From the NCBI GenBank assembly GCA_030067835.1, contig CP092441.1, positions 682,001-746,000 of the forward strand: a stretch of DNA of 64,000 bases, read 5' to 3'. The stretch is from Chakrabartyella piscis. Lineage in GTDB: Bacteria > Bacillota > Clostridia > Lachnospirales > Anaerotignaceae. Made by a program: the position numbers and the translations under genes. The notes beneath the pieces were generated by a model. It was not told the DNA's origin, ran no database searches, and worked only from the letters and a program-made list of their open reading frames with translations. Of the stretch, positions 17,173 through 26,726 are shown piece after piece (the first letter of the stretch is position 1; each line of letters begins with the position of its first letter).

Positions 17173-17541
17173 TCTAAAATTCCTCCTGAATTGATGATAA
17201 ATTGTCTTTTGTAAATATAATTGCCAGACGTCTAAGATGAGTATAGGCAAAATTACAAAAAAGTGCCAGTATTTTGCAAAGGAAACAAAATATTGTATGG
17301 GTACAATGAAAACAAGTATACCGATACAATTTTGTTGAATGAAATACAAAGATAATGCATTGTATATTGTACGTGACAGCAGGACACCTATCTATAGAAA
17401 TAATGATGGTTTTTGTTGAAAATGAATAATAGATGGGAATGAAATAGGCAAATAGAAACAAAACAATAGCTGAAATACTAGTATATTTTAGTGTAAATAC
17501 AAAGTTTTGCCAAATTTTAGAATATTATTTTTGTGATAGGG
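17173..17541. other. Divergent intergenic region, ECF gene / pyrophosphatase gene
   Basis: About 480 bp lie between the two divergent genes. Apart from the pyrophosphatase promoter at 17542 I see no ORF, repeat or confident riboswitch. The ECF gene's 5' region is AT-rich with several TATACT-like boxes on the minus strand, none with a convincing -35. AGACGTCT near 17227 is a short palindrome. Confidence 0.4.
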
Positions 17542-17570
17542 TTGATTTTTGTCCCACAAATATGTATAAT
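17542..17570 (+). promoter_or_regulatory. Promoter of the membrane pyrophosphatase gene
   Basis: TTGATT (17542-17547), 17-bp spacer, perfect TATAAT (17565-17570). The predicted transcript starts about 80 nt before the gene. Confidence 0.8.
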
Positions 17571-17656
17571 ATTTCTAATGGAAAGACAAAGGGCAATTAG
17601 CGTTGTTTATGCATAATGTCTGACTTTTAACAAACTGTACAAGAAAACGGGAGGAA

Positions 17657-19642
17657 ATGAAAATGATGAACTTGGTGTATTTGGTGCCTATCTTTGGTAT
17701 AGTGGCATTGGCGTTTGCTTTTGCTCTAGCTGGCAAGGTAAGCCGAGAAGAAGAAGGTACTGAAAGAATGGTGGAAATTGCAGCCGCAATTCGTGAAGGT
17801 GCAAATGCATTTTTGAAAGCAGAATACAAAATTTTGGTTGTGTTTTCAGCTGTGTTATTTGTTTTGGTTGGCTTGGGTGTAAACTGGATGACAGCAGTCT
17901 GTTTCTTGCTTGGTGCTGCATTCTCCACATTGGCTGGTTACTTTGGTATGAATGTTGCAACAAAAGCAAATGTTAGAACAGCAAACGCAGCTCGTGTTGG
18001 CGGTATGAATAGAGCACTTTCCATTGCTTTTAGTGGTGGTGCTGTAATGGGTATGTCTGTTGTTGGTCTTGGTTTGTTAGGTGTTGGTGCAATTTATGCA
18101 TTCACAGGCAATGCAAGCATTTTGTTTGGCTTTGGTTTGGGTGCTTCCTTCATCGCTTTGTTTGGTCGTGTTGGTGGTGGTATCTATACAAAAGCTGCTG
18201 ACGTTGGTGCTGACTTGGTTGGTAAAGTAGAAGCTGGTATCCCAGAAGATGACCCTAGAAATCCTGCTGTAATCGCTGATAACGTTGGAGATAACGTTGG
18301 TGACGTTGCTGGTATGGGTGCTGACTTGTTTGAATCTTATGTAGGTTCTATCGTGTCTGCAATCACACTTGGTATTGTTTACTTTGGTACAGAAGGTGCA
18401 ATCTTCCCTCTTGCTTTGGCAGCAGTTGGTATTTTGGCTTCCATCATCGGTACTTTCTTTGTAAAAGGCGATGAAAAATCTGATCCACATAAAGCATTGA
18501 AAACTGGTACATATACAGCAGCGATTATCGTAATCATTGCTTCTATTGTAATGAGTCATATGTTCTTTGGTAATATGAAAGCGGGTATCGCAATCATTGC
18601 TGGTTTGGCAGTTGGTTTGCTCATTGGTATCATCACAGAAGTATATACATCTGGTGATTACAAATCCGTTAAGAAAATTGCAGATCAATCTGAAACAGGT
18701 TCTGCAACTACAATCATCTCTGGTTTGGCAGTTGGTATGGAATCCACAGCAGTTCCAATCTTATTGATTGCAGTGGGTATCTTTGTAGCATACTCTGTAA
18801 GTGGTTTGTATGGTATTGCTTTGGCAGCGGTTGGTATGTTGTCCACAACTGGTATTACAGTTGCTGTAGATGCATATGGTCCTATTGCTGACAATGCTGG
18901 TGGTATTGCTGAAATGAGTGGTTTGGATCACTCTGTACGTGAAATTACAGACAAATTGGATGCAGTTGGTAATACAACAGCAGCTATGGGGAAAGGTTTT
19001 GCAATTGGTTCCGCAGCCCTCACCGCTTTGGCATTGTTCGTATCCTATGCAGAAGCAGTAATGCTCACAGAAATCTCTATTTTGCAACCACGTGTTATCA
19101 TTGGTTTGTTTATTGGTGGTATGTTGCCATTCTTGTTCTCTGCTTGGACCATGCAATCTGTAGGCAAAGCAGCATTTGAAATGATTGAAGAAGTAAGACG
19201 TCAATTCCGCACCATTCCTGGCGTTATGGAAGGTACTGCAAAACCTGATTATAAGAGCTGTGTAGAAATCTCTACAAAAGCAGCCCTCAAAGAAATGATG
19301 GCACCTGGTATTATGGCAGTTGCAGCTCCTTTGGTGGTTGGTTTGTTGCTTGGTACAGAAGCTCTTGGTGGTTTGCTTGCTGGTGCATTGGTAACTGGTG
19401 TATTGATGGCGATTTTCATGTCCAACGCTGGTGGTGCATGGGATAATGCTAAGAAATATATCGAAGAAGGTCACCACGGTGGTAAAGGTAGCGAAGCACA
19501 TAAAGCAGCTGTTGTTGGTGATACTGTTGGGGATCCATTCAAAGATACTTCAGGTCCATCCATCAACATCTTGATTAAACTTATGACTGTTGTTTCCTTG
19601 GTATTTGCTCCATTGTTCATGACAATTGGTAGTCTTTTGTAA
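17657..19642 (+). CDS. hppA: Membrane-bound ion-pumping inorganic pyrophosphatase, K+-dependent type
   Basis: A 661-residue protein with about 16 membrane helices. It couples PPi hydrolysis to H+ or Na+ export. The catalytic block [19 protein letters not shown] and [20 protein letters not shown] lies at about 173-215, with a second acidic cluster [16 protein letters not shown] and a third [15 protein letters not shown] near the C-terminus. [10 protein letters not shown] carries the Ala that marks K+-dependent enzymes (Lys in the K+-independent class). Whether it moves protons or sodium cannot be decided by eye. Single-gene transcript with its own promoter and terminator. Confidence 0.95.
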   Translation: MKMMNLVYLVPIFGIVALAFAFALAGKVSREEEGTERMVEIAAAIREGANAFLKAEYKILVVFSAVLFVLVGLGVNWMTAVCFLLGAAFSTLAGYFGMNVATKANVRTANAARVGGMNRALSIAFSGGAVMGMSVVGLGLLGVGAIYAFTGNASILFGFGLGASFIALFGRVGGGIYTKAADVGADLVGKVEAGIPEDDPRNPAVIADNVGDNVGDVAGMGADLFESYVGSIVSAITLGIVYFGTEGAIFPLALAAVGILASIIGTFFVKGDEKSDPHKALKTGTYTAAIIVIIASIVMSHMFFGNMKAGIAIIAGLAVGLLIGIITEVYTSGDYKSVKKIADQSETGSATTIISGLAVGMESTAVPILLIAVGIFVAYSVSGLYGIALAAVGMLSTTGITVAVDAYGPIADNAGGIAEMSGLDHSVREITDKLDAVGNTTAAMGKGFAIGSAALTALALFVSYAEAVMLTEISILQPRVIIGLFIGGMLPFLFSAWTMQSVGKAAFEMIEEVRRQFRTIPGVMEGTAKPDYKSCVEISTKAALKEMMAPGIMAVAAPLVVGLLLGTEALGGLLAGALVTGVLMAIFMSNAGGAWDNAKKYIEEGHHGGKGSEAHKAAVVGDTVGDPFKDTSGPSINILIKLMTVVSLVFAPLFMTIGSLL

Positions 19643-19655
19643 AATGTAAGATTTA

Positions 19656-19690
19656 GAGGTGCAGATTTTGTCTGTACCTCTTTTTTTTCT
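19656..19690 (+). terminator. Terminator after the pyrophosphatase gene
   Basis: AGAGGTGCAGA (19656-19666) pairs with TCTGTACCTCT (19671-19681), followed by eight Ts. Confidence 0.9.
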
Positions 19691-19711
19691 GTTGTTTTAT
19701 GATACAATAGT

Positions 19712-19876
19712 TGTAGGGCACGCATTGCATGCGTGCCGCCTCAAATCGACGACCAACGAAAATCGGACTGTAAACCAACGGGATGTCGGGGACGCTTTTG
19801 GGGCAAAGCCCCAACACTCTACAAGACCATAAAACTGAAAAGGCGCTTGTAGGGAACGACCCCTGTGTCGTTCCGC
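19712..19876. repeat. Cluster of three variable-stem hairpin repeats
   Basis: Copy 1 at 19712-19738 (GTAGGGCACGCA...TGCGTGCCG). Copy 2, reversed and interrupted, at 19777-19825 (CGGGATGTCGGGGACGC with a nested GGGGC/GCCCC hairpin, ending CTACAAG). Copy 3 at 19849-19875 (GTAGGGAACGAC...GTCGTTCCG). They fill most of the gap before the leucine-rich-repeat gene. Confidence 0.8.
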
Positions 19877-19913
19877 TATAAATCATCATAATCATATCGA
19901 AAGGAGCAAAATC

Positions 19914-21644
19914 ATGGCATTGGTCAAGATATTGTGTTGCAAATGTGGTACTGTGCAAGAAGTGGAAAACCAGAAATATATGAATCAAATACAGAATACC
20001 CACTGCATCCATTGTGAAAGACTTATGGACATTGCCCTTGGAAATAAAATATATTTGGCGGTAGAAGAAGATGGACAGATTCCAGATGGCTTTGCAGAAA
20101 GAATGTCAGATTTTAGCCTGATCATAGACAAAATCTTGGAGGAATACACAGGAGAAGCCAAAGAAGTTGTCATTCCCCAATGGGTGACATCCATTAGAAC
20201 GGACGCCTTTCGAGATGCGAACCATATCACATCTTTGGTCATACCAGAAGGTGTGACCAAAATAGAAAAGGGAACCTTTCAATATTGCAGAAACTTGGAA
20301 TCTGTTGTGTTGCCAGAAAGTTTGGAAGAAATCGGTTTTGCTGCCTTTCAAAACTGTAAACAACTGAAATCCATTGTCATACCCAAAAATGTAAGGAAAA
20401 TTGACAGTAATGTGTTTCAAGATTGTAGCGGGCTGCAATCCGTTGTCATATCAGAGGGAATTGTGGCATTGGGGTTGGATATGTTTCGTGGGTGTACAAG
20501 CCTCAAATCTGTGCAACTGCCAGAAAGTCTGGAGAACCTGAGTGACTCATTTCAAGGCTGTAGTAGCTTGCAATCCATTGTACTGCCAAAGCATTTGCAA
20601 ACCATTGGTTCAAGTGCATTTTGTGGTTGCACTGGATTGACAGACATTGCAATTCCAAATACTTTAAAAATGTTGCAAGCGGGTGCGTTTTGTGGGTGTA
20701 CTTCCCTAAAAGAAGTTCATATCCCATTGGGTGTGAATTGGGTTGGAGAGTCTGCGTTCAAAGGCTGTACCAACTTGAAAACTGTGACCATTGCAGATGG
20801 CGTGGAAATAATTTGTGGGCGTGCATTTCAAGGTTGTACCAGCCTGCAATCCATTGTACTACCAGATAGTATCAAAGAAATAAAGAGCAGTGCCTTTTCA
20901 GGGTGTAGCAGCTTGGAAACCATAACCATACCAGCAGGTGTGCAAGTGTTGGATGACTTTGCTTTTCAGGATTGCAAAAGGTTGAAATCGATTTCTCTTC
21001 CTTATGGATTGAAAAAAATCAAATTGTATACGTTCTGGAATTGTACCAGCTTGGAAAACTCGGAGTTGCCAAATAGCCTGACCGAAATTGAGTCATCTGC
21101 TTTTGAAGGGTGTAATGATTTAAAAGAGGTTGTCATACCAAATAGTGTGACCCATCTAGGCTCATGTGCATTCAGTAATTGTAGAGGATTGACCACCATT
21201 ACCATTCCGGATAGCGTTATTATGTTACATGCAAATGATTTCATGGGATGTGAAAGTTTGACAACGGTACACGCCTCCCAGAGATTGCTAACCCACTATA
21301 TAGGCTGTTTCGTAGGCACACCATTTCATAAAGAAGTGCAAGAAAAGGCAATGGCGCCGTACAGGCAACCAACACAAACAACAGGCGGTTGTTATATTGC
21401 AACAGCGGTGTATGGTTCCTATGATTGTCCAGAAGTTTGGACATTGCGACGTTTTCGTGATACAATCTTATTGCCACATTGGTATGGCAAAGGATTTGTA
21501 AAACTGTACTATGCTGTGAGTCCAACCATGGTGAAATATTTTGGCAAATCAAAGGCGTTCAAAGGTGTGTTCCAACCAATGCTTGATGGCTTGGTTCGGA
21601 AATTAAATCAAGCAGGAATATCCAATGCATCATATCGGGATTGA
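19914..21644 (+). CDS. BspA-type leucine-rich-repeat protein with zinc-ribbon N-terminus and CFI-box C-terminus
   Basis: A 576-residue protein without a signal peptide. Residues 8-40 hold two Cys pairs (CCKC and CIHC), a likely zinc ribbon. From about 75 to 465 come some 17 LRR_5 repeats of 22-24 residues with the pattern AFxGCxxLxxIxIPxxVxxI. The C-terminal block beginning CYIATAVYGSYDCPEV (about 493) and continuing LRRFRD, LYYAVSP matches the CFI-box domain found at the ends of varied bacterial proteins. Function is unknown; the lack of an export signal suggests an intracellular scaffold rather than the usual surface BspA role. Confidence 0.82.
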   Translation: MALVKILCCKCGTVQEVENQKYMNQIQNTHCIHCERLMDIALGNKIYLAVEEDGQIPDGFAERMSDFSLIIDKILEEYTGEAKEVVIPQWVTSIRTDAFRDANHITSLVIPEGVTKIEKGTFQYCRNLESVVLPESLEEIGFAAFQNCKQLKSIVIPKNVRKIDSNVFQDCSGLQSVVISEGIVALGLDMFRGCTSLKSVQLPESLENLSDSFQGCSSLQSIVLPKHLQTIGSSAFCGCTGLTDIAIPNTLKMLQAGAFCGCTSLKEVHIPLGVNWVGESAFKGCTNLKTVTIADGVEIICGRAFQGCTSLQSIVLPDSIKEIKSSAFSGCSSLETITIPAGVQVLDDFAFQDCKRLKSISLPYGLKKIKLYTFWNCTSLENSELPNSLTEIESSAFEGCNDLKEVVIPNSVTHLGSCAFSNCRGLTTITIPDSVIMLHANDFMGCESLTTVHASQRLLTHYIGCFVGTPFHKEVQEKAMAPYRQPTQTTGGCYIATAVYGSYDCPEVWTLRRFRDTILLPHWYGKGFVKLYYAVSPTMVKYFGKSKAFKGVFQPMLDGLVRKLNQAGISNASYRD

Positions 21645-21666
21645 CTGGATATATTTTAAATGCTCT

Positions 21667-21881
21667 TGTAGGGGCGATTCACGAATCGACCGTTCCATCC
21701 AAATACCACAAACCATCAATATGTACTTATAGGGAATGTATCCTCGACATCCCGTTGTGAATCACTATAAAATGTAAATATATCATAATACCACGAAACG
21801 GAGCGATGAGGGCATCACTCCCTACAAAAAACGAAATTTAAAATATATTGTACTTGTAGGGGCGATTCACGAATCGACCGA
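21667..21881. repeat. Cluster of four variable-stem hairpin repeats before the dITPase gene
   Basis: Copies at 21667-21693 and 21855-21881 (both GGGGCGATTC...GAATCGACCG), 21728-21757 (TATAGGGAATG...CATCCCG), and 21796-21826 in reverse (CGGAGCGATG...CATCACTCCCTACA). They occupy nearly the whole 261-bp gap. Confidence 0.85.
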
Positions 21882-21905
21882 AACACAATACAAAAAGGAG
21901 AACTT

Positions 21906-22508
21906 ATGGAAACCATTATTTTTGCAACAAAAAACAAAGGAAAAATCAAAGAAATCAATGCCATTTTGGCAGATGTACCAGACGTGGAAGTTGTTTCCAT
22001 GGAAGAAGCAGGCATCACTGTGGATGTGGTGGAAGATGGCACAACATTTGAATCCAATGCCATGAAAAAAGCAATTGAAATTATGGAAGCAAGTGGTAAA
22101 ATCACTTTGTCTGACGATTCTGGCTTGGAAATTGATGCTATGGACAAAGCACCAGGTGTGTATTCTGCTCGTTTTATGGGGGAAGATACTCCATACCCAG
22201 AACGATTTGTGGCAATCTTTGAAAAGCTCAAGGATGTGCCAAAAGAAGGTAGAACCGCACGCTTTGTCAGCTGTATTGGCTGTGCATTCCCTGATGGCAG
22301 AAGATTTTCTACATATGACACAGTAGAGGGTTACATTGGTTATGAAGCAAAGGGTGAAAATGGCTTTGGTTATGATCCAATCTTTGTTTCAGATGAATTG
22401 GGTGAATGTTTGGCTGTGGTATCCCCAGAAGAAAAAAATCGTATCAGCCATAGAGGAAAAGCACTTCGTAAAATGAAAGAAATTTTGAAAGAGGAATTGA
22501 TAAAATGA
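21906..22508 (+). CDS. rdgB: XTP/dITP diphosphatase (Ham1/RdgB family)
   Basis: A 200-residue house-cleaning pyrophosphatase that hydrolyses non-canonical purine triphosphates (XTP, dITP) to monophosphates. Family motifs: FATKNKGKIKE (5-15), TFESNAMKKA, LSDDSGLEIDAM with the catalytic Asp, PGVYSARF, and GENGFGYDPIF, then SHRGKALRKM near the end. Its stop overlaps the next start by 4 bp (ATGA), so the two are coupled. Confidence 0.95.
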   Translation: METIIFATKNKGKIKEINAILADVPDVEVVSMEEAGITVDVVEDGTTFESNAMKKAIEIMEASGKITLSDDSGLEIDAMDKAPGVYSARFMGEDTPYPERFVAIFEKLKDVPKEGRTARFVSCIGCAFPDGRRFSTYDTVEGYIGYEAKGENGFGYDPIFVSDELGECLAVVSPEEKNRISHRGKALRKMKEILKEELIK

Positions 22509-23014
22509 AACTATTGATATTCAGCGATAGCCATGGCAGAATAGACGCAGCAAAAAGTATCATAGCGCATTTGGAAGGAAAGGTAGACGGTGTTATGCAT
22601 TTGGGTGATCATGACACAGATGCAGAACGTTTGCAAAAGATGTTTCCAAGTATGCCCTTTTATATTGTACGTGGAAACAATGACTTTGGTGGCACTGCAC
22701 CAGCACATCGTATGGTGACATTGGGTGGCAAACGCCTTTTGATGACACATGGACATAAACATCGTGTCCATTGGAATTTGCAAACCATTGCCTATTGGGC
22801 ACAGGAACAGCTTGCAGATGCTGTGTTCTTTGGACATACCCATTATCCAACAAAAGAGGAATCAGGTGGTGTCTTGATTTGCAATCCAGGCAGCATATCT
22901 TTGCCAAGGGATAGTCGTATACCCACCTTTGCAATTTTAACCATTGAAAGAGGACGTATGGAAGTTGCAATCATGGAATATGATGAAAAAACAGGAATTA
23001 AAAGACGTTGTTGA
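22505..23014 (+). CDS. YfcE/MJ0936-type metallophosphoesterase
   Basis: A 169-residue small phosphodiesterase. Metal-binding motifs are FSDSHG (6-11), LGDHDTD (about 37; usually GDxxxD), VRGNNDF, MTHGHKHRV, and FGHTHYP. It is ATGA-coupled to the dITPase gene, a common Firmicute arrangement. The natural substrate is unknown; family members hydrolyse model phosphodiesters in vitro. Confidence 0.9.
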   Translation: MKLLIFSDSHGRIDAAKSIIAHLEGKVDGVMHLGDHDTDAERLQKMFPSMPFYIVRGNNDFGGTAPAHRMVTLGGKRLLMTHGHKHRVHWNLQTIAYWAQEQLADAVFFGHTHYPTKEESGGVLICNPGSISLPRDSRIPTFAILTIERGRMEVAIMEYDEKTGIKRRC

Positions 23015-23098
23015 AAAAATATATGTGCTAGAAATCCAGTAAAATCAAGGGTTTCTGGTTTTCCTATGGAAGAAATAGAAATTAATTGAAAAAAAGTG

Positions 23099-23127
23099 TT
23101 GACATTGTTCGGAATTTATGGCATAAT
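23099..23127 (+). promoter_or_regulatory. Promoter of the tRNA-Arg/tRNA-Gly unit
   Basis: TTGACA (23099-23104), 17-bp spacer, CATAAT (23122-23127), ending about 20 bp before the first tRNA. Confidence 0.8.
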
Positions 23128-23147
23128 ATCTCTTGCGTGACTGATGT

Positions 23148-23221
<74 letters not shown>

Positions 23222-23229
23222 TCACGTTT

Positions 23230-23300
23230 GCGGGTGTAGTTCAATGGTAGAACGTCAGCCTTCCAAGCTGAACACGAGGGTTCGATTCCCTTCACCCGCT
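23230..23300 (+). tRNA. tRNA-Gly (anticodon TCC)
   Basis: A 71-nt cloverleaf 8 nt after tRNA-Arg. Acceptor GCGGGTG/CACCCGC, anticodon loop CTTCCAA, T-arm GAGGGTTCGATTCCCTT, discriminator T. No encoded CCA. Followed by T8. Reads GGA/GGG. Confidence 0.96.
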
Positions 23301-23424
23301 TTTTTTATGCCAAAATGGATATCACATTATATTTTTGCATATCACCACTGTATTGGAATGGATACGGTGGTTTTTTTGTACCATAAAACAGTGGTTTGGA
23401 TTATATGTCAGATGGGAGTAGAAA

Positions 23425-24384
23425 ATGAAGTATTATGTAGCACCACTAGAAGGCGTCACAGGCAATGCATTTCGCAATGTCCACCATAAATACTTTCCAG
23501 GAGTGGATAAGTATTACATGCCCTTTATCACGCCAACAATGCACCATAGATTTTCCAAAAGAGATATTTTGGAAGTCAGCAAAGAAACCAATCAAGGGCT
23601 GGTGGCTGTACCACAAATTCTGACAAAATCAGCAGATGATTTTATTTGGGCAATGGAAAAGTTTTTGGATTATGGATATGACGAAATCAACCTCAATGTA
23701 GGTTGTCCATCAGCGACTGTGGTTTCCAAAGGAAAAGGTAGCGGTTTGTTGCGAGATTTGGAACATTTTGATCAGCTTTTGGAGAAGATTTTCAATAAAA
23801 ATCAAGAGAACATATCCATCAAAACCAGAATTGGCATTGAAGATGAAGCAGAGTTTCATGCAATCATGGAAGTATACAATCGTTATCCCATCAAAGAATT
23901 GATCATTCACCCAAGGTTGCAACAAGATTTTTATAAAAATCCAATCAAAATAGAAGCGTTTCAAAGAGGGATTTTGACTTCCAAGAATCCTGTTTGCTAC
24001 AATGGTGACATTCTTACAAAAGAGGATGTCCTAGAAAAAGAAAAAAAATTTCCACAGTTGGAGAGTCTTATGATTGGTAGGGGTATCATAAAAAATCCTT
24101 CTTTGATCAGTGGTATCAAAGGCGATTTTGTTTTGGAAAAATCTGTATTGGAAGCGTTTCACAATGAATTGTTTGCAGAGTATACAAGGACTTTTGAAAG
24201 CAAAAACAATGGGATGATGCGTATGAAGGAATTATGGTCATATATGGCGATTCTATTTGTGGAGAAGGACAAGGTAGCAAAGAAGGTGCATAAGTGCAAA
24301 GATGCAAAGCAGTTTACTCAGTTGACGAAGGAAATATTTGAGGGCTACCAATTGTGTAGTGAGTTGGAATTAAGAAATCAATAA
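23425..24384 (+). CDS. tRNA-dihydrouridine synthase (Dus family), first of two
   Basis: A 319-residue FMN enzyme that reduces uridine in the tRNA D-loop. Family motifs: the FMN start VAPLEGVTGNAFR (4-16), the active-site Cys in LNVGCPSATV (about 93), KTRIG, and LIIHPRL, with a later GRGIIKNPSL. A second Dus gene is at 37525; the two are clearly different subfamilies, this one lacking the AKG segment usual after MVS in DusB. It sits between tRNA genes. A weak hairpin terminator follows. Confidence 0.9.
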   Translation: MKYYVAPLEGVTGNAFRNVHHKYFPGVDKYYMPFITPTMHHRFSKRDILEVSKETNQGLVAVPQILTKSADDFIWAMEKFLDYGYDEINLNVGCPSATVVSKGKGSGLLRDLEHFDQLLEKIFNKNQENISIKTRIGIEDEAEFHAIMEVYNRYPIKELIIHPRLQQDFYKNPIKIEAFQRGILTSKNPVCYNGDILTKEDVLEKEKKFPQLESLMIGRGIIKNPSLISGIKGDFVLEKSVLEAFHNELFAEYTRTFESKNNGMMRMKELWSYMAILFVEKDKVAKKVHKCKDAKQFTQLTKEIFEGYQLCSELELRNQ

Positions 24385-24400
24385 CGAAATAATCATGCAG

Positions 24401-24432
24401 AGCAGAGCTGAGAAATTGGTTCTGCTTATTTT
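24401..24432 (+). terminator. Probable terminator after the dihydrouridine synthase gene
   Basis: AGCAGA (24401-24406) and TCTGCT (24421-24426), with imperfect inner pairing, then TATTTTA. Weak but well placed. Confidence 0.45.
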
Positions 24433-24577
24433 ACTTGAAGAAACAAGTAGAAGATTTATTATGAAAAACTATTGTAAAAATACTACTTATATGCTATACT
24501 ATTTTAGCAATCCTATAGCAAAGATGTTTTGCGTAGATTGTTTTTTTATGCCAGTTGTATGGATATTTGAAATTTGC

Positions 24578-24606
24578 TTGACAGATGGAAGAATATCATG
24601 TACACT
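24578..24606 (+). promoter_or_regulatory. Promoter of tRNA-Leu
   Basis: TTGACA (24578-24583), 17-bp spacer, TACACT (24601-24606), about 12 bp before the mature 5' end. Confidence 0.65.
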
Positions 24607-24617
24607 ATTGAGTACAT

Positions 24618-24697
24618 GCGGGCGTGGCGGAATTGGCAGACGCACCAGATTTAGGTTCTGGCGGGAGACCGTGGGGGTTCAAGTCCCTTCGCCCGCA
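24618..24697 (+). tRNA. tRNA-Leu (anticodon TAG)
   Basis: An 80-nt class II tRNA. Acceptor GCGGGCG/CGCCCGC, anticodon stem CCAGA/TCTGG around TTTAGGT, short variable arm, T-arm GGGGGTTCAAGTCCCTT, discriminator A, no encoded CCA. Reads CUN codons. Confidence 0.96.
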
Positions 24698-24702
24698 GGT
24701 TA

Positions 24703-24737
24703 ATATCGTATTCTTTGAGGATACGGTATTTTTTTGT
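24703..24737 (+). terminator. Terminator after tRNA-Leu
   Basis: ATATCGTATTC pairs with GGATACGGTAT around TTTGA and ends in T7. Confidence 0.88.
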
Positions 24738-24895
24738 TCAATTTTATGATTTGAATGCATATATTTGCGAAGTGAAATGTAAAAAAATAGGAGGTTTTCT
24801 TGTCAAGTTCCATGAGCTTTGTCAGGATATAATGATGAAGAAAACCCTGTAATTTAAAGGTTTTTCTTAATTTTTTATGATTTATCAAAAAACAG

Positions 24896-24924
24896 TTGAC
24901 AGAACCCAAATGGATATATATGAT
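24896..24924 (+). promoter_or_regulatory. Promoter of the YczE-like gene
   Basis: TTGACA (24896-24901), 17-bp spacer, TATGAT (24919-24924), about 80 bp before the gene. The rest of the 305-bp gap after tRNA-Leu is AT-rich with no ORF or repeat seen. Confidence 0.7.
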
Positions 24925-25002
24925 ATACCGTGTTACCAAAAAATTGCATATCAAATCACAAGGATTTGCAAGCAACTGTAAAAATATGAAAGTTATGGGG
25001 TT

Positions 25003-25623
25003 ATGAAAATGAATGAGAAAAAAATGCGTATTATTATGGCGATTGCAGGTGTAGTGATTTGTGCTTTGGGAATTGCTTTTTGTAAATGTGCTTTGTTGGG
25101 GACAGATCCTTTCCAATGCTTCCTAGCAGGTATAGATAATATTATACCATTGAGTTTTGGAACGGTACATATCATCATCAATGTTTTGCTGTTGATTCTA
25201 ATGCTTGCTGTGGGTAGAAAGTACATGGGTGTAGCAACCTTTGTAAATATCTTCCTTTTGGGATATATGGTGGAATTTTTCATGTATGGAATCAATTCCA
25301 TGTTTGATGAAGTGACATTACTTTTGCAAATTGTGTATTTGGCAATCGGGATTTTGGTTCTTTGTTTGTCTTTGGCATTGTACTTTACAGCAGACTTAGG
25401 TGTTTCTGCTTATGATTTCATTGCTTTGTTATTGGAAGAAAAAGGTGTTGCAAAATTCAAATATTGTAGAATTGCAACAGATTTGATTTGTGTAGTTGCT
25501 GGATTTTTCTTAAATGCAGTCATTGGTGTTGGAACTTTGATTACAGCGTTCTTTATGGGTCCATTGGTTGCTTATCTTCGTAGCACCATTGCAGAGCCAT
25601 TGTTGGCAAAATACCAAGACTAA
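25003..25623 (+). CDS. YczE/YyaS/YitT-like membrane protein
   Basis: A 206-residue integral membrane protein with five to six helices. It matches the YczE-like family through GIAFCKCALLGTDPFQCFLAG, LGYMVEFF, TADLGVSAYDFIALLL and FFMGPLVAYLR. The function of this family is unknown, with roles in uptake or regulation proposed for relatives. No strong ribosome site precedes the ATG, while ATG 25009 is a slightly better-spaced alternative. Confidence 0.75.
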   Translation: MKMNEKKMRIIMAIAGVVICALGIAFCKCALLGTDPFQCFLAGIDNIIPLSFGTVHIIINVLLLILMLAVGRKYMGVATFVNIFLLGYMVEFFMYGINSMFDEVTLLLQIVYLAIGILVLCLSLALYFTADLGVSAYDFIALLLEEKGVAKFKYCRIATDLICVVAGFFLNAVIGVGTLITAFFMGPLVAYLRSTIAEPLLAKYQD

Positions 25624-25659
25624 AGCAAAGTTATTTATATTGTGTAATAAAGTATTATA

Positions 25660-25721
25660 GGAGTACTGATCATCATTTCAGGATAGTTCAATCTGAGGTG
25701 ATGACAGTACTTCTTTTTTTC
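25660..25721 (+). terminator. Terminator after the YczE-like gene
   Basis: A long imperfect stem (AGGAGTACTG...CATCATTTCAG with CTGAGGTGATG.ACAGTACTTCT) then T7. Confidence 0.85.
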
Positions 25722-25754
25722 TTTTTTAAGATATGCATTGCTAAGATTGAAATA

Positions 25755-25784
25755 ACGGGCGACCACGCAGGGGCGCCCCTACAG
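25755..25784 (-). repeat. Variable-stem hairpin repeat, reverse orientation
   Basis: Minus-strand reading: CTGTAGGGGCGCCCC...GGTCGCCCG. Confidence 0.75.
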
Positions 25785-25883
25785 TTTGTTGGGGAACACT
25801 TATTTTGAAAAGGGACTTGAGCATAAAAAAAGATGGAGATATGGAATCCCCACCTAAATTTATTGATTTATATTGTTTTAGAA

Positions 25884-26726
25884 TTATGCTTCTTCTACTT
25901 CTTCAACTTCTTCTTCAGCAACTTCTTCTTCAACAACAACTTCTTCTTCAGCAACTTCTTCTTCAGCAGCAACTTCTTCTTCAGCTACAACTTCTTCTTC
26001 AGCCACAACTTCTTCTTCAGCTACAACTTCTTCTTCAACAACAGCTTCTTCAGAAACTGTTACCAAGTTGATTATTCTTGCTTCGCTATCCCATTCTACG
26101 CCAAAGCCAACAACGTCGCCCAATTCACGCAATTGGAAGTAGTTGTAACCAGCAATGTTGTAAGCATCCATAGAAACTACTTCGCCATTGAACATAATGC
26201 TTTGTACAGAAACTTCTGCTTTTGCATCTTCAAGAACTTCTACAACTTCTTCAACAATAACTTCTTCAACAACTTCTTCTACAACTTCTTCAGCAATTTC
26301 TTCAACAGCTTCTTCAGCAACTTCTTCAGCGATTTCTTCAACTGCTTCTTCTTCTACTTCTTCAGCAATTTCTTCAACAGCTTCATCTTCAGCAACTTCT
26401 TCAGCAATTTCTTCTACTTCATCTTCAACAACTTCTTCAACTACGATTTCTTCGTCATCAACAACGCCAGATGTCATAGTTACTGTTTTGGATTCTGCAT
26501 CATAACCAACTGTGAAAGCAGCATCTGTACCTTCCAAAGCTGTTGCAACATCTCTCAATTTGAAGTATGTGTAACCATTGATTGTGTAAGCACCAAGTTC
26601 AATGCTTTCGCCATCAACTGCGATAGCAGCATTACTTACTGTAGCGTCAACTGTTTCAGCCAAAGCAACGGAAGTAGTACCCAATACCAAACATGCTGCA
26701 AGTGTCAAACTCATAAATTTTTTCAT
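25884..26726 (-). CDS. Secreted stalk-domain protein with long Glu/Val-rich repeats
   Basis: A 280-residue exported protein: signal peptide with AXA-type cleavage at about residue 23 (ALA-ET). Two stalk-like (copper-amine-oxidase N-terminal-type) half modules follow, about 34-88 (IELGAYTINGYTYFKLRDVA) and 168-215 (SMDAYNIAGYNYFQLRELG). They are separated by about 75 residues of EEIAEEV/EEVVEE repeats; the C-terminus is another run of EEEVVAEEEV units. The polyacidic tails suggest a cell-wall spacer or cation binding. The DNA here is a GAAGAAGTT-type repeat, prone to length change. It resembles the protein encoded at 27119. Confidence 0.75.
   Translation of the reverse strand: MKKFMSLTLAACLVLGTTSVALAETVDATVSNAAIAVDGESIELGAYTINGYTYFKLRDVATALEGTDAAFTVGYDAESKTVTMTSGVVDDEEIVVEEVVEDEVEEIAEEVAEDEAVEEIAEEVEEEAVEEIAEEVAEEAVEEIAEEVVEEVVEEVIVEEVVEVLEDAKAEVSVQSIMFNGEVVSMDAYNIAGYNYFQLRELGDVVGFGVEWDSEARIINLVTVSEEAVVEEEVVAEEEVVAEEEVVAEEEVAAEEEVAEEEVVVEEEVAEEEVEEVEEA
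25890..26460. repeat. Imperfect short tandem repeats inside the Glu/Val-rich gene
   Basis: Two tracts (25890-26050 and 26230-26460) of CTTCTTCAGCAA-like units on the plus strand, coding EEV/AEE repeats on the minus strand. Unit sizes are multiples of three, so expansion or contraction would keep the reading frame. Confidence 0.8.

Noticed and set aside
24395-24703. 102-codon frame ending in tRNA-Leu
   Set aside because: It overlaps the tRNA and its promoter; no ribosome site near a start.
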